From a virus: 23,614 bases of DNA. A program made the translations under genes and the position numbers. The stretch covers positions 1-23,614 of IMG/VR virus record IMGVR_UViG_3300032160_000299, one strand, 5' to 3'. Shown in pieces: positions 1 through 7,597 of the stretch. The notes under the pieces were generated by a model. The model had not been told where the DNA came from. It saw nothing but the letters and a program-made list of their open reading frames with translations, and did not search any database. The stretch's first letter is position 1, and the number at the start of each line of letters is the position of its first letter.

Positions 1-198
1 CGCGAAGTGAAGCCCCCAGAGAAAGCCTTAGGCCTGAGCGATCGCGTCATCCAACGCAGGGCAGTGATTTTCGATGCCGACTATTTTTACCCCAGCCTGG
101 AACCGCACCCCGAGCTGCACGATCTTCCCTTTACTTATCCCCTTCCCTACGAACTTTTGAAGTGCTACCAGAGTCCCAGGCAGGATCTCGCCAGCTGA
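1..198 (+). CDS. Possible 3' end of a gene cut by the window edge (doubtful)
   Basis: The frame is open from base 1 to the TGA at 196-198, with a GTG at position 7. It could be the tail of a longer gene or a 63-residue protein. The product is rich in Pro, Tyr and Phe and matches no family I know. Codon third positions are moderately GC-rich. The opposite strand has a competing open frame (28-225) whose translation looks equally protein-like but has no good start codon until its last 30 residues. Neither frame can be preferred from the sequence alone. Confidence 0.25.
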   Translation, partial: REVKPPEKALGLSDRVIQRRAVIFDADYFYPSLEPHPELHDLPFTYPLPYELLKCYQSPRQDLAS

Positions 199-203
199 CC
201 GCG

Positions 204-452
204 ATGCACACCTGGGGCAAAACCTTCAAGCGCATCCCGGACGAATGGCGCAAACTCTATATCTCCCACCGCACCGACGAACAGATCCGGCAGGACCTGG
301 CGGTACTGTTCGATCGCGCCCACGACCTGAAACTGAAACTCTGGGCGCTCACGTTTGTCACCGGGATCGAGGGCGCCATCATCGGCTGGCTGGCCACGGC
401 ATTGCTGGATTGCGTCGAAGCCGGCCACAAAGCAGCATCTCTGATTCGATGA
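204..452 (+). CDS. Small one-helix membrane protein, unknown function
   Basis: An 82-residue protein from the ATG at 204. The first 45 residues are polar and charged with a likely amphipathic helix. Residues about 46-71 form one hydrophobic segment (LWALTFVTG...IIGWLATALL), followed by a short tail. Its size and single helix are compatible with a phage holin or a superinfection-type membrane protein, but nothing specific supports either, and no endolysin is adjacent. The stop overlaps the recombinase start (ATGA at 449-452), so the two are probably translated together. No clear Shine-Dalgarno sequence precedes the ATG. A longer form from a GTG at 162 is possible but adds residues of poor composition. 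Confidence 0.55.
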   Translation: MHTWGKTFKRIPDEWRKLYISHRTDEQIRQDLAVLFDRAHDLKLKLWALTFVTGIEGAIIGWLATALLDCVEAGHKAASLIR

Positions 453-1003
453 AAGTCGCACTCTACGCGCGCGTCTCGAAGCCGCCGAAAGGCGCGCTCA
501 ACGATCAACAGAAGCGCGACCAGAATCCGGAAGTGCAGCTGCGCGAGCTCCGCGAGTGGTGCGAACGCAGCCGGCACTCGGTCGTCGCCGAATACGTGGA
601 CCGGTTGAGCGGCAAAAACGCGAAGCGGCCTCAACTGCAGAAACTGATGCGCGACGTGGAAAAAGGATTGCAAGACATCGACGCCGTGATCGTATGGCGT
701 CTCGATCGCTTTGGCCGCTCGGTGCTCGATCTCGAAGACCTGGTCGGCCAGCTGCGGGCCGCCGGCGTTTCCTTCGTCAGCTTGAAAGAAGGATTCGATC
801 TCACCACGGCCACCGGAAAAGCCATGTTTGGGATGCTGGCCGTCTTCGCCGAATTCGAGCGCAACGTGATTGCCGAGCGCACCAAAGCGGGTATGGCTCT
901 GGCGCGCGCCGAAGGCCGGCTGCCAGGGCGAAAGATCGATCCACGCCACGGACCGAGCCGCACCACACGCTGGAGACAGCGCAAGCGGGCCGCAGCCGCC
1001 TAA
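449..1003 (+). CDS. Small serine recombinase (resolvase/invertase family)
   Basis: A 184-residue protein. The N-terminal motif LYARVS carries the predicted nucleophile Ser10. WRLDRFGRS (83-91) matches the conserved arginine-bearing active-site segment, and GKAMFGMLAVFAEFERNVI (123-141) is the typical region leading into the long E helix, ending near GRLPGRK (156-162). In Tn3/Hin-type enzymes a helix-turn-helix of about 40 residues follows. Here only about 22 mostly basic residues remain (RTTRWRQRKR, then four Ala), with no recognisable helix-turn-helix. The enzyme may bind DNA through the basic tail, or its 3' end may have been replaced. The start overlaps the upstream membrane-protein gene by ATGA. 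An upstream in-frame extension from 245 is rejected because it reads antisense-like Arg/His/Pro-rich sequence. Likely roles are resolution, inversion or integration. Confidence 0.9.
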   Translation: MKVALYARVSKPPKGALNDQQKRDQNPEVQLRELREWCERSRHSVVAEYVDRLSGKNAKRPQLQKLMRDVEKGLQDIDAVIVWRLDRFGRSVLDLEDLVGQLRAAGVSFVSLKEGFDLTTATGKAMFGMLAVFAEFERNVIAERTKAGMALARAEGRLPGRKIDPRHGPSRTTRWRQRKRAAAA

Positions 1004-1078
1004 TCCGCGCGTTTCATATCGAGCGAAATGAAACATCAACAACTTAGCGAGCAAAAAAGCAGCGATTTCCAGGCCTTT

Positions 1079-1121
1079 TTTGGTTTCTTTGATTTCTCTT
1101 TGATTTCCCGCGGAAACCAAA
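1079..1121. repeat. Stem-loop copy 1 (TTTGGTTTC / GAAACCAAA)
   Basis: Bases 1079-1087 (TTTGGTTTC) pair perfectly with 1113-1121 (GAAACCAAA). The 9-base-pair stem encloses a 25-base loop with two CTTTGATTTC units. The same arms recur at 1221-1254, so the hairpin is duplicated rather than incidental. Confidence 0.75.
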
Positions 1122-1148
1122 CGCGGGCGCGCGCAGGCCGTCTTTTCG

Positions 1149-1175
1149 CGAAAGCCTTTTGCAGCAAGGGTTTCG
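1149..1175. repeat. Third hairpin between the two copies
   Basis: CGAAAGCCTT (1149-1158) pairs with AAGGGTTTCG (1166-1175) in 9 of 10 positions, with one G-G mismatch and a 7-base loop. It lies midway between the two duplicated stem-loops. Its function is not evident. Confidence 0.5.
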
Positions 1176-1220
1176 GATCGTTTCTCGCGTCGCCGCCGTG
1201 GGCTGCAGGGCTTTGATTTC

Positions 1221-1254
1221 TTTGGTTTCTTTGATTTTCTGGGGCGAAACCAAA
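1221..1254. repeat. Stem-loop copy 2 (TTTGGTTTC / GAAACCAAA)
   Basis: Bases 1221-1229 pair perfectly with 1246-1254. The arms match copy 1, but the loop is 16 bases instead of 25. The direct repeat shared with copy 1 extends over 17 bases. Confidence 0.75.
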
Positions 1255-1314
1255 CAACTTTATGATCCGGAAGAACTTAACCCTTTTTGCTCTCAACAGA
1301 AAGGCCGCAGCCGC

Positions 1315-1518
1315 GTGAAGATCGAGATCCATCTCTCGCCGGCGATGTACCGCGAGCTGGTCGACGCCGCGGCCGATGTCGAAATGGAAGGCGCGGAGAG
1401 CGGCCGCAGCCCGGAGTCGGTCTTCGCCCGTGAGTGCGTCGAGTCGGTCCTGGCCGATCGCCGGCGAATGCATTCCCTGCTACGCCGGCGCGGCGATCTC
1501 CTGGTGGTGGCACGATGA
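1315..1518 (+). CDS. Small protein, possible ribbon-helix-helix fold
   Basis: A 67-residue protein from the GTG at 1315. The start IEIHLSPAMYRELVDAAAD resembles the strand plus first helix of small ribbon-helix-helix regulators, and SPESVFARECVESVLADR could be the second helix. This is pattern resemblance only. The frame is open further upstream, but through the AT-rich repeat island, where the translation is not credible. The 3' end overlaps the next gene by ATGA (1515-1518), which supports a real translated gene. The start is uncertain because the upstream GAAAGG is not well spaced. Confidence 0.5.
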   Translation: MKIEIHLSPAMYRELVDAAADVEMEGAESGRSPESVFARECVESVLADRRRMHSLLRRRGDLLVVAR

Positions 1519-1703
1519 AAAGACCTCGGCCGATCTTCTCGGATGAAAATGTCCCGGTCTACGCCGTCGGCGCCGCCGGCTTCTGGCTCGATCACTTCCG
1601 CCTGGCGGAGCGCGATCCGCTGGGCGCACTACTGAACGCGAAATTCGCGGAGATGCGCGCGCACCTGCAGCGAATCGGCGACACGATCTTCCCTTCTACT
1701 TAA
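1515..1703 (+). CDS. Hypothetical protein, 62 residues
   Basis: It starts within the stop of the previous gene (ATGA) and ends TAA immediately before the next ATG (TAAATGG), so it sits in a translationally coupled chain. The protein has a short basic N-terminus (MKRPRP) and a central hydrophobic stretch (VYAVGAAGFWLDHF), then a helix-prone C-terminal half. I do not recognise a family. Confidence 0.5.
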   Translation: MKRPRPIFSDENVPVYAVGAAGFWLDHFRLAERDPLGALLNAKFAEMRAHLQRIGDTIFPST

Positions 1704-1904
1704 ATGGATGCTCTCACGCAAAACCTAGAGACCCCGGTCATCGTGAACCCCGACGAATTCATGACCAGGCTGCGGCGCAAGTATTCGCTGCGGGTGCGAC
1801 GTGTGACTCCGCGATCCTTAGCTCGTTTCACCTGCGACTTCTGTTTGCACGGCGTGCACCGCAGCTGCTCCGGGAAGTGCCGCTGCCACGATCTGAATCA
1901 CTGA
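1704..1904 (+). CDS. Small protein with Cys/His-rich C-terminus
   Basis: A 66-residue protein abutting the preceding stop. The last 23 residues contain Cys44, Cys47, His49, His52, Cys55, Cys59, Cys61 and His62, spaced CxxC...CxxxCxC, consistent with a small metal-binding knuckle. The N-terminal part (FMTRLRRKYSLRVRRVT) is strongly basic, so a nucleic-acid contact is conceivable. No family is recognised. Confidence 0.5.
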   Translation: MDALTQNLETPVIVNPDEFMTRLRRKYSLRVRRVTPRSLARFTCDFCLHGVHRSCSGKCRCHDLNH

Positions 1905-1908
1905 TCCC

Positions 1909-4383
1909 ATGACACTCCGACGCCTCGTCGCCACCTGCCTCGCGCTCTCGATCCTGGGCGCCGTGCTGCTCACCGTCACACCTTCCCCGCTGCCAGCGCA
2001 GCAGAATAACCAGAACAACTTTTACACCGCGACACTCTATGCCGGCCTCGACGGCGCGACCTGCGGCGGCGCCGACATCATCGCCAAGGCGATCGCCTGC
2101 TCCGCGAACGCCAACGGCGCGCCGGTGCAGCTGGGGAATTTCAGTGGGACACAAGTCGTCGGGACTGAGACGATCTCGACCAGCGGGCAGATGTACGTCT
2201 TCCCGGCGCTCACGCTGCAGATCCAGCCGAGCAAAACCCTCACGCTCTCCGGTTCGAATAACGTTCTGGTCTTCAATGGCACGACCATCGACGAGTCGCA
2301 GCCCGTCTACAACGCAGGCACCATCACCGCCATGAATGGAACGGGCAACCAGACCGTCACCGGCTCGGGGACGAATTGGACCTCAGCCTTGGTCGGCGGC
2401 CACCTGGTTTGCGGCTTGGTGGACTTCGGCGCGTTCACTGTGGTGAGCACGACCCAGCTTCACCTGAACGCTTCGCCGGCGGCCATCTGCAGCGGCACCG
2501 GGCCGAACGCGGGAACGATCGGCTCCTACAACTCCGCCGGAACCTTTGTCTCTGGCGCCTACGACATCGGCGCGCCCCACACCATCTTTCCCTTCATCGT
2601 TGGCGGCACCAACAACACGATCGTGTGCAACAACTGCACGTTCACCGGCGATCTGTTCGCCTCGCAGGGCACCTCGATCGGGCCCACCACCACCGGCGTC
2701 GGCCACACCAACCTCGAAGTTACCGGCGCCACCGGCTTCCGTTTTATCGGCCTGGGAACTGCGACGATGCAGCAGTGCGGAGTTTACTGCCTCTACATCC
2801 CCAACGCTTCCTACACTCGGCTGTCGAACCTCATCCTGCAACAGAGCGCCTCGGCAGCGCTGAACGTGGACGCGAACTCGGTGCAGACCTTCGACAACGT
2901 CGCCGACACGATCTTCATTTACGAGTGCAACGAGAGCCCGACCCCGGCGAACACCGGCACCTACTGCCTCAATGCGCCGTCGACCGGCGGAACCGGATTC
3001 AACTCCGGCTGGACATTCAAAAATATCGTGATGAAGAACGACCAGGTGTGCACCGTCGGGCCGCTCTGCGATGGCACCACCAACGACGACGCCGGCAACT
3101 CCACCTACATCCCAACCGCGCAGATCGGCAACCAGGGGCCGGGAACGATCACCAGTTCTTCGACGTCCAGCACTTCGGTGACGCTTTCCGGAACTCCGAA
3201 CTCCAACTTCTGGACGAATGCAAACCTCGCGGGAGCGCAAATGTACTACTGCGCCAATGCGAGCGGATCGTGCGGCGGAAGCACCTACCTCGGAACGGTT
3301 TCCAGCGTCAGCGGGGCCACGGTGACGCTGAATGCCAACGCTACAGCCACTCTATCGAGCAACCTCTACACCTTCTACGTTCCGCTCAGCCTCTCGTCGA
3401 CCGGCGGATCACTCGGCGGGTTCCAGCCACTCGGGACCATCGCCGACTGGGACTTCTCGGGCACGATTCGCAACTTCGAGGCGGAAGGCACAACTCCACA
3501 GGGAACACATTTCAACCTGCACGACGTCGACTGCAGCTTAACCGGCGTGGTAATGGATGGTTCGCCCCGCGGCTCGGGTAGCGGCTGCGTCTCTCTTTTC
3601 CTGGGTAGTGCATTGATGGGCAACGGCACGATCCACGATATTCGCACGGCGTCGAGCGGCTATACGCTGAAATTCCAGCTGGGCGGCTCGGTGGCGGTCG
3701 ACACCGACGTGATGCAGGACATCACCATCCATGACGTCGTCGACTATGTTGACGCCTCACAGACGCTCGCAACCTTCACCGGGATCCAGGTGATTAACAA
3801 CTCCGGCGCCACGGCCTGCGGCGCTGGCACGCGAAAGTGTAATTGGTTGATCTCGAACGTCACCCTCACCAACGTCGACGTGCGATCGGCGCAAACGCAA
3901 GAGACTTACAGCGGGACCGGGCTGACGCTGACCAACTTCTGCAAGATCGCGCCCGCGGGCTGGATGGGGACGGTGATCCCGACGACCTGCGCATACACAG
4001 CGCCGCTCAATCTCGGCTCGACTTCCCAGAAAAGCGAGACGACGAGCGCTGACGCGAACGTTCTCACTGTGACGCCGCCCCCTGTGGTGGGCACCTATCG
4101 CGCCTGTGTTTCCGTCTCCGTCTCGGCCGCAACCTCAGGTGTCATCGGCTGGACCCTCAGCTGGACGGACTCGAATGGCAACGCGCAATCGAACATCGCG
4201 GAGCCGCTCTTCCAGTCCGGCACCGCGGCGCCGGCGCTGACTTTCACCACGAGTGCGGCGAGTGAGTACGACGCCTGCCACACCTTCGACATCAACAACG
4301 CCGCTGCAAACATTGTGGTCAAGTGGGTGGGCGGCGGAACCACCACGGCCAAAATGTCGGCGTCGATCGAACGCATCATTTAA
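1909..4383 (+). CDS. Large exported beta-rich protein, putative tail fibre or beta-helix
   Basis: An 824-residue protein. Residues 1-30 form a typical Sec signal peptide: RR at 4-5, a hydrophobic core, and a likely cleavage after SPLPA. The rest is rich in Gly, Thr, Ser, Asn and Val with short repeating strands (for example LTLSGSNNVLVFNGTT), as in right-handed beta-helix or pectate-lyase-like phage fibres. The C-terminal region of about 120 residues reads as a beta-sandwich. Paired cysteines along the chain would fit an oxidising, extracytoplasmic location. A signal peptide is unusual for a virion fibre and also fits an exported host-surface or moron-type product. The ATG lies 4 bases after the previous stop with little Shine-Dalgarno sequence, so coupling is likely. 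A second protein of the same general kind lies at 9379-11223. Confidence 0.65.
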   Translation: MTLRRLVATCLALSILGAVLLTVTPSPLPAQQNNQNNFYTATLYAGLDGATCGGADIIAKAIACSANANGAPVQLGNFSGTQVVGTETISTSGQMYVFPALTLQIQPSKTLTLSGSNNVLVFNGTTIDESQPVYNAGTITAMNGTGNQTVTGSGTNWTSALVGGHLVCGLVDFGAFTVVSTTQLHLNASPAAICSGTGPNAGTIGSYNSAGTFVSGAYDIGAPHTIFPFIVGGTNNTIVCNNCTFTGDLFASQGTSIGPTTTGVGHTNLEVTGATGFRFIGLGTATMQQCGVYCLYIPNASYTRLSNLILQQSASAALNVDANSVQTFDNVADTIFIYECNESPTPANTGTYCLNAPSTGGTGFNSGWTFKNIVMKNDQVCTVGPLCDGTTNDDAGNSTYIPTAQIGNQGPGTITSSSTSSTSVTLSGTPNSNFWTNANLAGAQMYYCANASGSCGGSTYLGTVSSVSGATVTLNANATATLSSNLYTFYVPLSLSSTGGSLGGFQPLGTIADWDFSGTIRNFEAEGTTPQGTHFNLHDVDCSLTGVVMDGSPRGSGSGCVSLFLGSALMGNGTIHDIRTASSGYTLKFQLGGSVAVDTDVMQDITIHDVVDYVDASQTLATFTGIQVINNSGATACGAGTRKCNWLISNVTLTNVDVRSAQTQETYSGTGLTLTNFCKIAPAGWMGTVIPTTCAYTAPLNLGSTSQKSETTSADANVLTVTPPPVVGTYRACVSVSVSAATSGVIGWTLSWTDSNGNAQSNIAEPLFQSGTAAPALTFTTSAASEYDACHTFDINNAAANIVVKWVGGGTTTAKMSASIERII

Positions 4384-4397
4384 TCAGCGAGAACCCT

Positions 4398-4808
4398 ATG
4401 CCACTCTACGGAAGCCAAGCCACTACCAACTCTCCCCTGCAGGCGGTCCGCGACGACCAGGTCGTGCCGGTCACTTTCTTTAGTGCCGAGACGCCCGCCG
4501 CCGGCCAAGCCTCGATCGCGGCCGGGTTGATGCCGGCAACGCCCGACGGACAACTGGGTCCGGTGGCCTTTCGTTTCTCCTGCCCGCTCGGGATCGGCGC
4601 TGGCGTGTTCCAGATCCAGGACGCCGACGTCGACGCCGCGGGCGAATACGACTCAATCTCCTTCGGCGGCGCCTCTCCCGGCACGGTGGCCTCGGCCAAT
4701 ATGAACGCCAGCGGGGTGGCGCGCGTCGAACTTATCCTGCGCGCGCGTTTTGTCCGAATCCTTTGCGTGACGGCGCCCTCAAACCCGGTCACGGTCACCG
4801 CAGTCTAA
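4398..4808 (+). CDS. Hypothetical small structural-type protein
   Basis: A 136-residue protein from the ATG at 4398, 14 bases after the preceding stop. It begins MPLYGSQATTN, and the body is a run of short beta-like segments (GPVAFRFSCPLGIGAGVFQIQDADVD). The last strands, ARVELILRARFVRILCV, resemble small phage decoration or fibre-associated proteins. No specific family is recognised. Its stop overlaps the next start by one base (TAATG). An upstream ATG at 4323 lies inside the fibre gene and is not needed. Confidence 0.6.
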   Translation: MPLYGSQATTNSPLQAVRDDQVVPVTFFSAETPAAGQASIAAGLMPATPDGQLGPVAFRFSCPLGIGAGVFQIQDADVDAAGEYDSISFGGASPGTVASANMNASGVARVELILRARFVRILCVTAPSNPVTVTAV

Positions 4809-5242
4809 TGGAACGGGTCTTCGTCAGAATCGCGCCCGAAGAGCAGGACCAGGCGATCTTCTTTTCGCTCTCGACGCCCGACGGAGATCTACTTGATCGC
4901 GATGTTTTCGAGCATCAATCGACGTTTTTGCTGGCCGCCATGAAGCCCGATCGCGACGGGGCGATTGCTTATCTTCCGGTGCAGCAGCCGCTCATGCTGG
5001 AGAACCTGATCTTCCGATCAGGCCTCACCGATCGCGAGCGCGCGGCCGCGATCTCGCGCCTAGTGGAAGCAGCAGCTGGTGAAGCCTGGCGGCGTGACGC
5101 CGGCGAGCTCTACTTCCTCTGCCGGCACCCGGAGACCTGCGCCTTCGCCGAGCGCCATCTCTTCGAGCGCATCGACGGCGAGGAGTCGCGCCTCAAGCTC
5201 AAGGTGTATCGCCTGAATTTGCGCGAAACGTTTGGAACCTAA
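4808..5242 (+). CDS. Hypothetical protein, possible acetyltransferase-like fold
   Basis: A 144-residue protein starting in the previous stop (TAATG) and ending in the next start (TAATG at 5240-5244). The opening MERVFVRIAPEEQDQA, the central helical RERAAAISRLVEAAAGEAWRR and the end HLFERIDGEESRLKLKVYRL give an alternating strand/helix pattern. It is vaguely reminiscent of the GNAT-like domains seen in some phage proteins, but no acetyl-CoA motif is visible. It sits directly upstream of the terminase genes. Treat the fold suggestion as weak. Confidence 0.6.
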   Translation: MERVFVRIAPEEQDQAIFFSLSTPDGDLLDRDVFEHQSTFLLAAMKPDRDGAIAYLPVQQPLMLENLIFRSGLTDRERAAAISRLVEAAAGEAWRRDAGELYFLCRHPETCAFAERHLFERIDGEESRLKLKVYRLNLRETFGT

Positions 5243-5739
5243 TGCCCCAGGGACGAGGCGGCGATCGCAGGAGACAAGCCGCGGCCAGCGGCAACAAGGT
5301 CGGCCGGCCGCCGAAACCGCAGATCCCGCTGCGCGCCGACAAAGGCATCGCGACCACCGTGCTCGCGATGGACGGGCCGCCGGTCCACATCCGGACCTGC
5401 GAGTGCGAAACCTGCCGCGGCAAGAAGTGTGAATGCCAACACCTCAAAAGCGACAAGGAAGGCGGGGCTGGAATCACGATCGAATGCGCGCACTGCCGCA
5501 CCCGCGCCGATCATGCCATCTGCCGCTGCGAAGTTTGCGCCTGGTGGGTGCACCTGGCGGCGCGCGACCAGCGGGTGAGCTTTGAGGCGCGCAAATATCT
5601 GACCGACCGACGCGATGGCAAGCCGGCACAGGGCGTTTTCATGGGCGACACGCGAGAGTCGGCGAGAGAGTTAGACTTTGGCGACCTCCCCGAGCTTATT
5701 GCCCCCGGTGAGCCTCTCGCGGCTGGTAAGCCCAATTGA
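5242..5739 (+). CDS. Cys-rich protein in the small-terminase position
   Basis: A 165-residue protein immediately upstream of, and overlapping, the large terminase gene, where phages usually encode the small terminase. The N-terminus is basic (RGGDRRRQAAASGNKVGRPPKP). The middle holds three cysteine clusters (Cys53, 55, 58, 63, 65; Cys82, 85; Cys94, 96, 99), likely metal-binding. A short segment YLTDRRDGKPAQ (119-130) resembles the 'LxDRxxGKPxQ' ending seen in several small-terminase-like phage proteins. I infer DNA recognition for packaging. The zinc-rich core is unusual for that role, so another DNA-binding function is possible. Confidence 0.55.
   Translation: MPQGRGGDRRRQAAASGNKVGRPPKPQIPLRADKGIATTVLAMDGPPVHIRTCECETCRGKKCECQHLKSDKEGGAGITIECAHCRTRADHAICRCEVCAWWVHLAARDQRVSFEARKYLTDRRDGKPAQGVFMGDTRESARELDFGDLPELIAPGEPLAAGKPN
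5664..5670 (+). promoter_or_regulatory. Ribosome binding site for terL
   Basis: GAGAGAG lies 7 bases before the TTG at 5678, inside the upstream gene. The alternative GTG at 5708 has no purine-rich tract before it, so TTG is preferred. Confidence 0.45.
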
Positions 5740-7186
5740 ACCGCAATGGGAATTTCTTCGGCAGATCACCAATTATGATTTCGTTCTCTACGAAGGCGAA
5801 GGCGGCGCCGGCAAAAGCTACATCCTGCGCTGGTGGCTGGTTCTCTTCCTGGTCGCCTGCTACCAGAAACTCGGCCTGCGCGGGGTTCGCGTTGGCATCT
5901 TCTGCGAAACCTTCAAGACGCTCCAGGACCGCCAGGTCTCCCGAATGCGCGCCGAGTTTCCCCGCGGGCTCGGCACCTTTCGCAGTGATCCCGCCCTCGA
6001 CTTCGTTCTCCGCGATGAGTACGGCGGCGGCCATCTTTGCATTCGTAACCTGGCCAAGCCCGACGAGTATTCCTCGGCCGAATTCGCGGCCATCGCGGTC
6101 GATGAGCTCACCAAAAACCCGCTGTCGGTTTTCAACGATCTGCGCTGGCGCCTCCGCTGGCCAGGAATTGCGCGGCCGAAATTCGGCGCCGCGACCAACC
6201 CCGGCGGCAAAGGGCACGCCTGGGTCAAGAAGTACTGGATCAAAAAAGAATTCCCCGCGGAGATGCGGCCGATCGCGGACCAGTTCGTTCGGGTGCACGC
6301 CAAGACCACGGACAACACCAAACTCGCGCCTGGCTACAGCAAAAGCCTCAAGACGTTGCCCCCAGAGATGGCTGGCCGCGTCGCCTACGGCAACTGGGAC
6401 ATCTACACCGGGCAATATTTCCCGCGGTTCAACGCCGATTCGACGATTGTCCCTTGTCACGTCATTCCCCACGCCGAGGCGATGGCCAAGATCCAGCCCT
6501 GGCACGCGCGCACGCTTTCGGGCGACTGGGGCTTCGATCACCCACATACTTTCCACTGGCACGCCAAGGACGAAAGAAATTGCGTAATTACCTATCGCGA
6601 GATCTGGGGCCGCGGAGTTGGCGAAGCGGAAGTCGGGCGGCAACTGACGGCCGCCGAGGCCCAGGATTTCAAATTCGCCCAGCTGAAAAACTTCGTGTTC
6701 TCCTGGGATGCCGGCAAACTTTCGCCGCGGGCCAGCAAGCGGCAGCCGAAGTCGATCTCCGATCTAGTGGCTGCGGCGCTCGGCCCACGCATCCCCAAGC
6801 CTCACCCCTGCGATTCCTCGCCCGGCGTGCGGCTGATTCGCGCCCGGCTGATGTCGCAGGTCATCGAAGCCGGCACCTGGCTGATCTCGGACGCCTGCCC
6901 GAAACTGATCGCCGCCATCCCCGAAATGATCCGCGACGAAAACGACCCCGAGCAGATGGCGAAAATGGACTGGAACGAAGCCACCACCGGCGACGATCCT
7001 GTCGACTCCGCCGGCATGGGCCTGCAGTGGATGATCGGCAGCGTCGCCAAACCCGACGAGGTCTCGCTCGAAGAGAAATTCCACCAGGTGCGGCAGCGCT
7101 TCGCGGCGCGGGTCGAGCCGGCCAAGCCAGGCGAAGACTGGTTCGCGAAGTTTGGCGGCCGTAAAGCCGTAAAGAGAGGGCGATGA
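5678..7186 (+). CDS. terL: Terminase large subunit (packaging ATPase/nuclease)
   Basis: A 502-residue protein of normal family length. The ATPase domain shows Walker A GEGGAGKS (40-47), Walker B AIAVDE (138-143, Asp142-Glu143) and a coupling motif GAATNPGG (170-177). The C-terminal RNase H-like nuclease shows candidate metal-binding aspartates in SGDWGFDHP (Asp283), FSWDAG (Asp344) and GDDPVDSAGMGLQW (Asp443). It would dock on the portal at 11770-14181 and drive DNA into the prohead, then cut it. The start is uncertain: TTG 5678 follows a GAGAGAG tract but overlaps the upstream gene by 62 bases, and GTG 5708 would shorten it by 10 residues. Function does not depend on this choice. Confidence 0.93.
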   Translation: MATSPSLLPPVSLSRLVSPIEPQWEFLRQITNYDFVLYEGEGGAGKSYILRWWLVLFLVACYQKLGLRGVRVGIFCETFKTLQDRQVSRMRAEFPRGLGTFRSDPALDFVLRDEYGGGHLCIRNLAKPDEYSSAEFAAIAVDELTKNPLSVFNDLRWRLRWPGIARPKFGAATNPGGKGHAWVKKYWIKKEFPAEMRPIADQFVRVHAKTTDNTKLAPGYSKSLKTLPPEMAGRVAYGNWDIYTGQYFPRFNADSTIVPCHVIPHAEAMAKIQPWHARTLSGDWGFDHPHTFHWHAKDERNCVITYREIWGRGVGEAEVGRQLTAAEAQDFKFAQLKNFVFSWDAGKLSPRASKRQPKSISDLVAAALGPRIPKPHPCDSSPGVRLIRARLMSQVIEAGTWLISDACPKLIAAIPEMIRDENDPEQMAKMDWNEATTGDDPVDSAGMGLQWMIGSVAKPDEVSLEEKFHQVRQRFAARVEPAKPGEDWFAKFGGRKAVKRGR

Positions 7187-7187
7187 T

Positions 7188-7361
7188 ATGAACCCGGCGA
7201 CCTTCGCCGTTTACACCTGGCGAACCGACAAATTCGCGGTGCTGAGCTTTCTTACATCGGCGATCGAAGAGTTTATCGGCGAGTGCAACACGGGCACAGT
7301 GACACTCACCCTGGCAAACAACTCAGACAAATCCGTGGCTGAGCAGGTTGGAGGGCGATGA
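7188..7361 (+). CDS. Small hypothetical protein, 57 residues
   Basis: A short gene between terL and the next gene. The ATG at 7188 lies 1 base after the terL stop and is preceded by GAGAGGG (7174-7180). The stop overlaps the following start as ATGA (7358-7361). The product begins MNPATFAVYTWRTDKFAV, with a helix-like centre (LSFLTSAIEEFIGEC) and a Thr/Asn-rich tail. No family is recognised. The evidence for it is the ribosome binding site and the exact coupling on both sides. Confidence 0.55.
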   Translation: MNPATFAVYTWRTDKFAVLSFLTSAIEEFIGECNTGTVTLTLANNSDKSVAEQVGGR

Positions 7362-7597
7362 AAGCCACCTTTACCATCATCGTCGATTTCGACCTGCAGC
7401 GCGGACACACCGCGCGCGTCGAATGCCGGCAGGACGCCCGCGGCATGGATGCCGTCGCCGCCATCCGCGCCCTGGTCGATGAAACCGCGCGGCTCACCGG
7501 GCGAACCCCGGAATACATTCTCGGCCTGGTCGAGAAGCACACCATAACCGTTGACGACAGTTTGCTGCTAGCGGCTGGGGCTCGGCGAGGCGCGTGA
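7358..7597 (+). CDS. Small hypothetical protein, 79 residues
   Basis: The ATG overlaps the preceding stop, and GGAGGG stands 4-9 bases upstream. The stop overlaps the next GTG start (GTGA at 7594-7597). It begins with a clear beta strand (MKATFTIIVDFDL), then DAVAAIRALVDETARLTGRTPEYILGLVEKH as one or two helices, giving a compact alpha/beta look. No known family. It belongs to the run of small genes between terminase and portal that is common in phages and often poorly characterised. Confidence 0.6.
   Translation: MKATFTIIVDFDLQRGHTARVECRQDARGMDAVAAIRALVDETARLTGRTPEYILGLVEKHTITVDDSLLLAAGARRGA

Larger units (their letters stand above)
1004..1314. other. AT-rich intergenic island with repeated stem-loops
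   Basis: This stretch of about 310 bases has no convincing gene. It is conspicuously T-rich on the plus strand at 1076-1107 and 1211-1240, in an otherwise GC-rich window. The 17-base sequence TTTGGTTTCTTTGATTT occurs twice (1079-1095, 1221-1237), each time as the left arm of a stem-loop. CTTTGATTTC occurs three times (1087-1096, 1098-1107, 1211-1220), with a near copy at 1229-1238. Short frames over it are driven by the repeats and look spurious. It could hold a terminator, a recombinase site for the adjacent enzyme, or iteron-like protein-binding sites. Confidence 0.7.

Noticed and set aside
28-225. Minus-strand open frame with a protein-like translation at the window start
   Set aside because: No ATG, GTG or TTG start until the last 30 residues, no ribosome binding site, and all other genes are on the plus strand. 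It remains possible only as a remnant.
257-1120. A 287-residue minus-strand open frame opposite the serine recombinase
   Set aside because: Antisense shadow. The plus strand encodes a clear recombinase with catalytic motifs.
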